7,717 nt of DNA from 2-02-FULL-46-13 sp036517235 (GTDB lineage: Bacteria > Patescibacteriota > Minisyncoccia > Phycocordibacterales > DSPV01), in NCBI GenBank assembly GCA_036517235.1, contig DATDXL010000081.1, positions 1 to 7,717 on the forward strand, given 5' to 3'. This document shows positions 1 through 5,071 of this stretch, piece after piece. Below the pieces are notes generated by a model. That model ran no database searches. It worked only from the letters and a program-made list of their open reading frames with translations, and had not been told where the DNA came from. Both the position numbers and the translations under genes were made by a program. Numbering within the stretch: position 1 is the stretch's first letter; each line of letters starts with the position of its first letter.

Positions 1-1
1 G

Positions 2-211
2 GAATTCGACAAGCAGAATACTCCCGAAGAAAAAGAGGTATATCGAGCAACACAACGAAAAACCGTGCTGAAAACAGTATGCGCCTACAACCCCGACATC
101 CCCGTCGTTCAAAATCTCGACTTTGGCCACACCGACCCCCACGTCCCCATGCCGTACGGCGGGAAGGTGAGAATAGACCCCAGCGAGAAACGCATCTTTG
201 CGGATTTTTAG
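2..211 (+). CDS. S66-family serine peptidase (LD-carboxypeptidase / MccF-like), C-terminal fragment
   Basis: The frame is open from base 2 to a TAG at 209-211 and gives the last 69 residues; the 5' part lies outside the window. The segment NLDFGHTDPHVPMPYGGKV matches the C-terminal signature of the S66 family, in which the His of the GHTDP motif is the catalytic His of the Ser-Glu-His triad. The nucleophile Ser and the Glu would lie upstream and cannot be seen. S66 enzymes cleave the L,D bond of tetrapeptides during murein recycling (LdcA) or detoxify microcin C-type peptide-nucleotides (MccF). The PVVQNLDFGHTDP context looks more like the MccF branch to me, but this fragment cannot settle the substrate. 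The gene ends 15 bases before the AlkD-like gene. Confidence 0.82.
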   Translation, partial: EFDKQNTPEEKEVYRATQRKTVLKTVCAYNPDIPVVQNLDFGHTDPHVPMPYGGKVRIDPSEKRIFADF

Positions 212-226
212 ATACTCAATATACCC

Positions 227-937
227 ATGCATCCCGAACATAAGAAATTAATGAAAGAAGTGCGACGGGTCGCAGGTACCGGGTCGGTCGGTCACCACGG
301 TAGCAAATCCTACCTCGGAAGCGTCCACCGTTTTTATAATGTGTCGGTACCCGAGCGGCGCAAAATAGTCAAAAAGTGGATGAGCGCTCATACAGAGATT
401 TCTCCCCGCGATTTTTTTGCCATTCTTGATAGTTTGTATAAAGGCGATTCACATGAGGAAAAAACGATCGCTTCAATTCTCCTCGGACTCTCTCCAAAAA
501 TGCGTACCAGTGTGAAGGTAACGGACATAGACCGATGGCTCTCTTATGTAAGCGGATGGGCGGAGGTAGACCATCTTTGCCAGAGCATATTTACCGCCGA
601 GGAGTTGCTTTCCCGTTGGTCCGTCTGGAAGACCTTTATGAAACGCCTGTCCAAAGACAAAAATATCCACAAACGCCGCGCTTCGCTTGTCCTTCTCACC
701 GGTCCCGTATGCCACAACAGTGACAGACGGCTCCGCGACCTCGCGTTTGAAATAATTGACACTCTCAAACCAGAAAAAGAGATACTTGTAACGAAAGCCA
801 TCTCTTGGCTCCTTCGCTCAATGATTGCTTTTCATCGAAAGGAGGTCGCCACATATCTCTCGAAAAACGCCCTCACCCTACCGAAAATCGCCCTCCGCGA
901 AACAAGACGAAAACTGGAAACCGGACCTAAGTTTTGA
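227..937 (+). CDS. AlkD-like DNA alkylation repair enzyme (HEAT-like repeat DNA glycosylase)
   Basis: A 236-residue protein, the usual length of AlkD enzymes, which remove N3- and N7-alkylated purines using stacked helical repeats rather than base flipping. Residues 29-51 (YLGS, VPERRKIVKKW) match the N-terminal AlkD segment. W111 and D115 in GWAEVD correspond to the Trp/Asp pair of the Bacillus cereus active site (W109, D113), R150/R151 in HKRRASLV sit at the conserved Arg position, and W194 in KAISWLLR matches W187. All expected catalytic positions are therefore present, so the enzyme is probably active and cytoplasmic. The ATG at 227 lies 15 bases after the preceding stop and has no Shine-Dalgarno sequence; M9 is a less likely start. 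Its TGA stop (935-937) also supplies the TG of the next gene's promoter. Confidence 0.88.
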   Translation: MHPEHKKLMKEVRRVAGTGSVGHHGSKSYLGSVHRFYNVSVPERRKIVKKWMSAHTEISPRDFFAILDSLYKGDSHEEKTIASILLGLSPKMRTSVKVTDIDRWLSYVSGWAEVDHLCQSIFTAEELLSRWSVWKTFMKRLSKDKNIHKRRASLVLLTGPVCHNSDRRLRDLAFEIIDTLKPEKEILVTKAISWLLRSMIAFHRKEVATYLSKNALTLPKIALRETRRKLETGPKF

Positions 938-949
938 TACAATAGCACT
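935..949 (+). promoter_or_regulatory. Extended -10 promoter giving a leaderless mRNA for the 59-aa gene
   Basis: TG at 935-936, one spacer base and TACAAT at 938-943 form an extended -10 element. Six bases separate it from the ATG at 950, so the usual start point would fall on the A of the ATG and the mRNA would have no leader. A weak -35 (TGGAAA, 915-920, 17-base spacer) matches four of six consensus positions. The TG is part of the stop codon of the upstream AlkD-like gene. No Shine-Dalgarno sequence is present, which agrees with leaderless translation. Predicted by eye only. Confidence 0.55.
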
Positions 950-1129
950 ATGAAGAATTACAATCTCTCCAACATCATCAAAAAAGAACACGAAGGAAAA
1001 TGGGTCGCGCTTTCCCCGATGTATGACAAGGTCGTTGGCTATTCAAATGACCTCGTCTCATTAACAAGAGAGATGAAAAATCAAGATGTTGTCTACATGA
1101 AACCAACTGCCTCGGACAACCCGCTCTAG
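950..1129 (+). CDS. Small conserved-type protein, 59 aa (DUF5678-like)
   Basis: A 59-residue frame from ATG 950 to TAG 1127-1129, directly behind a good extended -10 promoter, which is the main reason to believe it. It starts MKNYNLSNIIKKEHEGKWVA and continues with LSPMYDKVVGYSNDL and DVVYMKP. The pattern GKWVAL...KVVGY...DVVYM resembles the small DUF5678-type proteins common in archaea and Patescibacteria, which often sit near toxin-antitoxin genes and have no known function; this assignment is from memory. It has no membrane segment and no visible catalytic motif. No toxin partner is seen next to it: its neighbours are a glycosylase and a phosphatase. The frame is continuous with AlkD across the TGA, so a readthrough product is formally possible. 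Confidence 0.6.
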   Translation: MKNYNLSNIIKKEHEGKWVALSPMYDKVVGYSNDLVSLTREMKNQDVVYMKPTASDNPL

Positions 1130-1195
1130 AGGAAAATAAAAATGCTATTATTGATTTTCCGTAGAAATATAGAGAACGTCTGCAAACTTTTAGCC

Positions 1196-1741
1196 ATGAG
1201 CGTCAACATTACTTACTTCGTTCACGGGACGACACCATATAATGAGCGTGGGATCGCGTCGGGACAGTCGGATATCGGACTTTCGGAGCAAGGTGTCGAG
1301 GATGCGAAAAAGCTCGGCCGCCTCACGGAAGGACTTGCGTTTGACGCGGTGTTTACTTCCGATCTTCCGCGGGCGGTACAGACGACGGAACTGGCGTTCG
1401 GCAACCGCTACAAGGTCATCCGCGAACCGCGCCTGCGCGAAATCAATGACGGGGATATGACGGGAAAGCCGATTCGAGATATACTGAAGTCGCAAACGCC
1501 ATTCATCGCTAATCCCTATCCGAACGGAGAGTCATTCAAGGATGTGGGGCACCGCATCGCTTCTCTGCTCGTCGATTTGAAAAAAGACTGGGACGGCAAA
1601 CACGTCGCGTTCGTCGCACACCAAGCGCCGCAGCTTGCGCTCGACATTCTGCTCAAGGGCAAGACATGGGAGGAAGCGTTCGCGGAGGACTGGCGGAAAA
1701 CCAAGTCGTGGCAACCGGGGTGGGAGTATGTTCTCGAGTAG
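1196..1741 (+). CDS. Histidine phosphatase superfamily protein (phosphoglycerate mutase-like) with altered RHG motif
   Basis: A 181-residue protein counted from ATG 1196; the frame opens further upstream at 1142, but the extra residues (MLLLIFRRN...) do not resemble the family, whose first strand begins right at MSVNITYFVHG. Family landmarks are the catalytic H10-G11, N16, the LSEQG segment at 29-33, R59 in TSDLPRAVQTT, the acid/base Glu E82 in LREIND and the second catalytic His H142 in FVAHQ. The Arg that normally precedes the nucleophile His (RHG) is Val here, while H-to-N spacing is kept. I recall similar FVHGTT sequences in other Patescibacteria, so this may define a subgroup rather than a dead enzyme. 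The substrate (phosphosugar, nucleotide or phosphoprotein) cannot be told. No Shine-Dalgarno sequence is visible. The stop is 35 bases before the next start. Confidence 0.85.
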   Translation: MSVNITYFVHGTTPYNERGIASGQSDIGLSEQGVEDAKKLGRLTEGLAFDAVFTSDLPRAVQTTELAFGNRYKVIREPRLREINDGDMTGKPIRDILKSQTPFIANPYPNGESFKDVGHRIASLLVDLKKDWDGKHVAFVAHQAPQLALDILLKGKTWEEAFAEDWRKTKSWQPGWEYVLE

Positions 1742-1776
1742 ATGTCTATGGATTGCGAGAAGTTGACTTGATACGT

Positions 1777-2307
1777 ATGTTTGAAAGAGCACCTAAAAGT
1801 AAGTTGGAAATATTAAAAACATGCGATTTCGAGGAGATCGACCATGATCTTTCTTCCTTGTCTGCGGATGAGCGGAAAATAGTGTTTGACCGTCTGGCAA
1901 CCGAAGGCGATGAGGTGTGGGCAAGTGAGACGCTTGAGATCGACCAGCCTTTCTCGGGCGATGAGCAAGAGGTACTGGTGTCGATGATAGAGGACCCGAA
2001 TCTGGCATTTGAGGTACTCACACTTGACGAGACGAGAGGGAAAAAGCTGACCCGAGAACAAGCGAAAACGCTGATGGAGCGTATTGAGTCCGATGAGGGT
2101 GTCGTCTATCTGTTTTATTTAAACCTTGTCGAATCGGGCGTTGCGGAGGAGCCAAACGAAACTGAAACATGGTGGCTGGAGCGACTTGAAAAAGTACTGG
2201 TGCAAACGGAAGATCCGGGAGTTGCCGCATATGTTCTCGAGCACATCGCCTCGCTCACTCCCGAAGACCGCACTCGTTTGGAAGAAACAGCCCGTTCTGA
2301 GAAATAG
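1777..2307 (+). CDS. Acidic helical-repeat protein of unknown function (about 31-residue repeats)
   Basis: A 176-residue protein from ATG 1777. The frame is open back to 1666, but that stretch overlaps the phosphatase gene and reads unlike the rest. I do not recognise a named family. Four related segments of about 30-32 residues begin near residues 28, 58, 90 and 130, and a fifth starts near 160 and is cut short. The shared pattern is L(S/T)xxExxxL, then (I/V)xxDxxxA/V, then a hydrophobic helix: LSADERKIVFDRLA, GDEQEVLVSMIEDPNLAFEV, LTREQAKTLMERIESDEG, WLERLEKVLVQTEDPGVAAY, LTPEDRTRLEE. This suggests a short helical solenoid (HEAT/TPR-like) used for protein binding. It is rich in Glu/Asp, has no signal peptide or membrane segment, and is probably cytoplasmic. 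It ends in TAG 59 bases before the NUDIX gene. Confidence 0.7.
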   Translation: MFERAPKSKLEILKTCDFEEIDHDLSSLSADERKIVFDRLATEGDEVWASETLEIDQPFSGDEQEVLVSMIEDPNLAFEVLTLDETRGKKLTREQAKTLMERIESDEGVVYLFYLNLVESGVAEEPNETETWWLERLEKVLVQTEDPGVAAYVLEHIASLTPEDRTRLEETARSEK

Positions 2308-2350
2308 CTTTACCAGATGAAGGAACAATTTTATGACGGATCCTGTCAAC

Positions 2351-2366
2351 TGGTATACTATCTTTC
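2351..2366 (+). promoter_or_regulatory. Extended -10 promoter giving a (near-)leaderless mRNA for the NUDIX gene
   Basis: TG at 2351-2352, one spacer base and TATACT at 2354-2359 make an extended -10 element five of six identical to consensus. Seven bases separate it from the ATG at 2367, so transcription should begin at or one base before the start codon. The -35 region is poor (TTATGA at 2331-2336), as is common with extended -10 promoters. It lies in the 59-base gap after the repeat protein and would start the NUDIX-MazG-MOSC unit that ends at the terminator at 3996-4045. Confidence 0.6.
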
Positions 2367-2810
2367 ATGACTGACCGTTTTAAATACATCGGGTCGAGCT
2401 ATCTGCTTCTTATCAAAGACGAGAAGATTCTCTTACAGCGCCGGTGTAACACCGGATTCATGGATGGCTATTATTGAGTTCCGGCGGGACACTTGGATGG
2501 AGGAGAGACAGCGCGAGAAGGAGGGGCACGCGAGTTTAAAGAAGAGATTGGTATTGGTGTTGACCCCAAGAATTTGCGCGTAGTGCATGTCATGCACCGG
2601 AAAGCGAAAGACGACGAGCGCATCGACTTCTTTATGACGACAGACCGATACGAGGGCGAAATAGAGAACCGCGAGCCGCACAAGTGCGATGAGCTGAAAT
2701 GGTTCCCGATGGACCAGCTTCCGGAAAACACGATTGATTACATAGTCACGGCTATCAGTGCTTTCCAGAACAACGAATACTACTCGGAGTTCGGCTGGTC
2801 GCCCACATGA
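2367..2810 (+). pseudogene. NUDIX hydrolase interrupted by an in-frame TGA at codon 37
   Basis: Read from ATG 2367 to TGA 2808-2810 this is a 147-codon NUDIX gene, full length for its family and ending with the usual SEFGW segment near the C-terminus. The box Gx5Ex7REUxEExGU is complete at positions 41-63 (GHLDGGE, then REFKEEIGI). Codon 37 (2475-2477), between GFMDGYY and VPAGHLDGGE, is TGA; reading is in frame on both sides, so only this base triplet breaks it. Homologues as I recall them have Ser (TCA would be one change away) or Gly here. Options are a sequencing error, a recent nonsense mutation, stop readthrough, or reinitiation at TTG 2493, which would lose the first strands and the leading G of the NUDIX box. 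NUDIX enzymes hydrolyse nucleoside diphosphates linked to another group, often damaged nucleotides; the substrate here is unknown. If the TGA is an error or is read through, the gene is functional. Confidence 0.8.
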
Positions 2811-2819
2811 CACAGAGAC

Positions 2820-3146
2820 ATGCTTCACCTCAAAAACCATTCGACACTGAAAGACATCCAAGAATACGTGCGTCAGCTTGAAGCGGAGCGCGGGTTTGAT
2901 ACGACGAGCTCGAATATTCAGATAGCACTGCAACTTGGCGAGGAGATAGGCGAGTTGTACAAAGCGATTCGCAAGGAGGAAAAGATGCGAGTAGACAGTA
3001 ACTCCACATGTACCAGTATCAAAGAAGAACTGGCGGACATCCTTATTTACATTTCTGCGCTCGCCAATAGATACGGCATTGACCTTGAAAAAGCGTTTCG
3101 GGAGAAAGAAGAGAGAAACAAGCAACGGCAGTGGAATATGCATTGA
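2820..3146 (+). CDS. MazG-like nucleotide pyrophosphohydrolase
   Basis: A 108-residue protein from ATG 2820. It shows the all-alpha NTP pyrophosphohydrolase metal site ExxE...ExxD: E42 and E45 in GEEIGELYKA, then E70 and D73 in KEELADILIYI. These acidic residues bind Mg2+ and hydrolyse (d)NTPs to the monophosphate and pyrophosphate, usually to remove non-canonical or excess nucleotides. The length fits single-domain MazG/dCTP-pyrophosphatase-like members, which act as dimers or tetramers in the cytoplasm. It begins 9 bases after the NUDIX stop with no clear Shine-Dalgarno sequence, so it is probably cotranscribed, and perhaps translationally coupled, with the NUDIX gene, a partner of the same nucleotide-cleaning type. 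The preferred nucleotide cannot be read from the sequence. Confidence 0.85.
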   Translation: MLHLKNHSTLKDIQEYVRQLEAERGFDTTSSNIQIALQLGEEIGELYKAIRKEEKMRVDSNSTCTSIKEELADILIYISALANRYGIDLEKAFREKEERNKQRQWNMH

Positions 3147-3153
3147 CTTTTGT

Positions 3154-3171
3154 ACGCTACCCCTGTAGCGT
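3154..3171 (+). other. Small perfect hairpin between the MazG-like and MOSC genes
   Basis: ACGCTAC (3154-3160) and GTAGCGT (3165-3171) are perfectly complementary around a four-base loop, eight bases after the MazG-like stop codon. Only three T follow, so it is a weak terminator at best; it may instead be an RNA processing or stability element between cotranscribed genes. Visible complementarity only. Confidence 0.35.
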
Positions 3172-3203
3172 TTGATGCAGGTTCTCTTCTTCAACTTTTT
3201 GCC

Positions 3204-3207
3204 GGAG
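3204..3207 (+). promoter_or_regulatory. Shine-Dalgarno GGAG that fixes the MOSC start
   Basis: GGAG lies 8 bases upstream of ATG 3216. It is one of the very few recognisable ribosome binding sites in the window and supports 3216 rather than the upstream TTG at 3150 as the start. Confidence 0.55.
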
Positions 3208-3215
3208 ACAAATCG

Positions 3216-3995
3216 ATGCCAGAGACGTTGGAAGGGATTGTTGACAGGACATTCGTGTACCCGATAAAAGGGTTCCCAGGGATTGAAACCCCGGAGCGAG
3301 GTATCCGGGCAAGTACTCAAAACGGTGTACAGGGCGACCGTAATGTTGCCTTGTATCGTAAGGACGACGGTCTGCCGACGGAATGGAGGCCGAAAGGGCA
3401 GTTTAAAATCTGCCAGAATACCGAGGGAATGGCAAATCAGTCTCTCGGCTTGACCGAGTACGACCTCGACAGTTGGTATCGGTTGTCTCGCGGTCTGGTG
3501 CGACAAGCCATTGCCGATTCCGGACTTGGCATTCCGCTTTCGTCAGTCGTTGACACCGGCGGCTACTGGTATCTTTCGGATACCCGCAAGCCCTGTGTCT
3601 CATTCCTCAATCTCGCTTCGGTTGAGGCGCTTGGCGACTTTATGAAAACGCAGATTGACCCGAGACGCTTCCGCATGAATGTCTGGGTCAGTGGTATGGA
3701 ACCGTGGGAGGAGCTTGACTATGTCCGCAAATTTGAACAGGGGTCGCTCTATCCCATGTGTGTCGGCGACCTTCGTCTCCACATCGACGACCTGTGCGAG
3801 CGATGCAAGGCGACCGAGCAAAACCCGGAAACGGGCAAGTGGGATTTGGAAATTCTCAAAGCACTCGATGTTCTGCTCCGCGCGCGAGGGTACGATGGCT
3901 CACCGCATCGTGGCAAGTTTGAAGTGATGGGATGGCTCGCTATCCCGCAAACAAACGGTGTGATTCACGCCGGAGACTCCGTAGTCTTCGGTTGA
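3216..3995 (+). CDS. MOSC-domain protein (molybdenum cofactor sulfurase C-terminal / mARC-like fold)
   Basis: A 259-residue protein from ATG 3216. The N-terminal beta-barrel half carries YPIKG (15-19) and GDRNVALYRK (40-49). The MOSC half carries FLNLASVEAL (130-139), DPRRFRMNVWVSG (148-160), and C194/C197 in LCERCKATEQNPETGKWD, the Cys-containing RC...T..NPETG signature of MOSC proteins, ending with GD (253-254) and a final beta strand. MOSC domains bind or transfer sulfur with the molybdenum cofactor, or act in mARC/YcbX-type N-reduction. Relatives lacking the rest of the pathway remain uncharacterised, so the substrate is unknown. No transmembrane helix or signal peptide is seen. The gene sits 69 bases after the MazG-like gene, has a GGAG ribosome site and is followed directly by an intrinsic terminator. 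It looks full length. Confidence 0.83.
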   Translation: MPETLEGIVDRTFVYPIKGFPGIETPERGIRASTQNGVQGDRNVALYRKDDGLPTEWRPKGQFKICQNTEGMANQSLGLTEYDLDSWYRLSRGLVRQAIADSGLGIPLSSVVDTGGYWYLSDTRKPCVSFLNLASVEALGDFMKTQIDPRRFRMNVWVSGMEPWEELDYVRKFEQGSLYPMCVGDLRLHIDDLCERCKATEQNPETGKWDLEILKALDVLLRARGYDGSPHRGKFEVMGWLAIPQTNGVIHAGDSVVFG

Positions 3996-4045
3996 GCCCG
4001 ACAACACTGGACAAAGAAGAGTGTTGTCTGGCTCTTCTTATTTTT
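3996..4045 (+). terminator. Intrinsic terminator after the MOSC gene, with an alternative overlapping hairpin
   Basis: Starting one base after the MOSC stop, 3996-4008 pairs with 4020-4032 in a 13-bp stem with a single mismatch (core ACAACACT/AGTGTTGT) around an 11-base loop, followed by the T-rich tail TCTTCTTATTTTT. A second stem, AAGAAGAG (4014-4021) with CTCTTCTT (4032-4039), would sit right before ATTTTT and cannot form fully together with the first. The simplest reading is a transcription terminator separating the MOSC unit from the VWA operon. Confidence 0.78.
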
Positions 4046-4079
4046 AATGAAGCAGTGTAAAGTAACATATGCGACTAAT

Positions 4080-5069
4080 ATGGATAGTCTCCAAAAGAAC
4101 AAACGCAGTATCATTATACTGATTGTGTCCGCAGTTCTGGTCACGGTTGTCCTCATAGGAGGAGGCGTCTGGCTGGTTATGTATCCTCCACAATCACAAT
4201 CTAAACCGTATGAAAATATTATAAAAGTTGTTGAACCTAAAGATGGTTTGCGTGTTGAAACCAATGGAGACACATCTTCCATTTACTATCGGATACCAAA
4301 TATTGACGGGACATACACCGAAGAATTTTTTAATATCAACGCCGCGCATGTATTAGAAGATGAACAACTTGATCTTGAGTCGCCATTTTTTAGCTGTCAA
4401 AAAAGAGGAGAGAACAAGATTATGTATATTATTCTTGATATCTCTGGGTCTGTTGTGGATGGCATCGGTGATGATTATTTTGATCAAGTTATTTCGAAGA
4501 TACATACTATTTTAAGTACTGATGTCATGAAACCTGGTGATCAAATTAGAATACGATTTTTGGGAACAAATTATGATAGTGTCCGAAATATAGATTTCAC
4601 TGGACCAAGGTTTCGATATGATGCCACGAAAAGGAATCCTGTCCAGAAAAAGAACACGCTCAACCTCACGGGTTACTCTTATGAACCATTGACGAAATGC
4701 CAAGGGGTTGAAAATTTAATGTCTTTAAAAGATCTGACCGAAAAAATAAATGTGGAATACACTAACAGGAAAACATCTCCTGACAAGGAGAGTAACATCT
4801 CTGGACTTCTGCAGAATATATCTAGTGAAGTTGTTTTGGAAAAAGATAGATTCCAATCCATCAGGTATATTGTCTTTACGGATGGAGATTCAACTGACGG
4901 GTATTCTGGGTGTGATACGTCCACAACAAGTGAGTGCAAAGAATATCTTAAGGATTTGAACCTCAACAATAACCCTTCAAATAAAGCGTATGTGATTTGG
5001 GTGAAAGATTCCGATACACAGGAGCTATTTCGTCGCTTGTTTGATACTATATCAATTAACTTTCAATAG
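4080..5069 (+). CDS. Membrane-anchored von Willebrand factor A (VWA) domain protein
   Basis: A 329-residue protein counted from ATG 4080. An upstream in-frame ATG at 4047 lies in the terminator tail and is less likely. KNKR at 6-9 precedes one hydrophobic helix (about 10-34), so the N-terminus should be cytoplasmic and the rest outside. The MIDAS metal site starts with D120-I-S-G-S124 after a hydrophobic strand (MYIILDISGS). The third-strand motif FTDGDSTDG (D268) also fits. The position usually held by Thr is probably Ser238 in SNISGLL, still a possible metal ligand. Four Cys lie in the exposed part (106, 207, 278, 286) and could form disulfides. VWA domains bind protein partners through Mg2+/Mn2+. 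Base composition is AT-rich compared with the genes before it: 18 G/C in the 60 bases at 4201-4260 against 30 at 3301-3360. The stop lies 2 bases before the next start. Binding partner unknown. Confidence 0.8.
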   Translation: MDSLQKNKRSIIILIVSAVLVTVVLIGGGVWLVMYPPQSQSKPYENIIKVVEPKDGLRVETNGDTSSIYYRIPNIDGTYTEEFFNINAAHVLEDEQLDLESPFFSCQKRGENKIMYIILDISGSVVDGIGDDYFDQVISKIHTILSTDVMKPGDQIRIRFLGTNYDSVRNIDFTGPRFRYDATKRNPVQKKNTLNLTGYSYEPLTKCQGVENLMSLKDLTEKINVEYTNRKTSPDKESNISGLLQNISSEVVLEKDRFQSIRYIVFTDGDSTDGYSGCDTSTTSECKEYLKDLNLNNNPSNKAYVIWVKDSDTQELFRRLFDTISINFQ

Positions 5070-5071
5070 AT

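Noticed and set aside
212..226. Possible promoter (GATACT, 211-216) for the AlkD-like gene
   Set aside because: It lacks the extended TG and any -35, so it is too weak to call beside the two better promoters.
1142..1195. Upstream extension of the histidine phosphatase
   Set aside because: The extra 18 residues precede the first strand of the family and have no ribosome site; ATG 1196 matches the expected N-terminus.
1666..1776. Upstream extension of the repeat protein into the phosphatase gene
   Set aside because: It would overlap the phosphatase by 76 bases and the sequence lacks the repeat pattern; ATG 1777 is the better start.
1762..1779. Leaderless-type promoter before the repeat protein (TGATACGTATG)
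   Set aside because: The -10 (TACGTA) fits consensus poorly and would overlap the start codon.
2475..2520. Selenocysteine reading of the NUDIX TGA
   Set aside because: Only a 5-bp stem with a 3-base loop (GTTCC/GGGAC, 2478-2490) is seen just after the TGA, too small and too close for a bacterial SECIS, and the family does not usually carry Cys at this position as far as I recall.
3150..3215. TTG start 66 bases upstream for the MOSC protein
   Set aside because: The stretch contains a hairpin and lacks a ribosome site, whereas ATG 3216 has GGAG at good spacing and begins right before the MOSC N-terminal strand.
2433..3506. Long antisense frame of 357 codons across the NUDIX, MazG-like and MOSC genes
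   Set aside because: All three sense genes have clear family motifs, and the antisense product shows no recognisable domain; its length is a by-product of the codon pattern of the sense genes.
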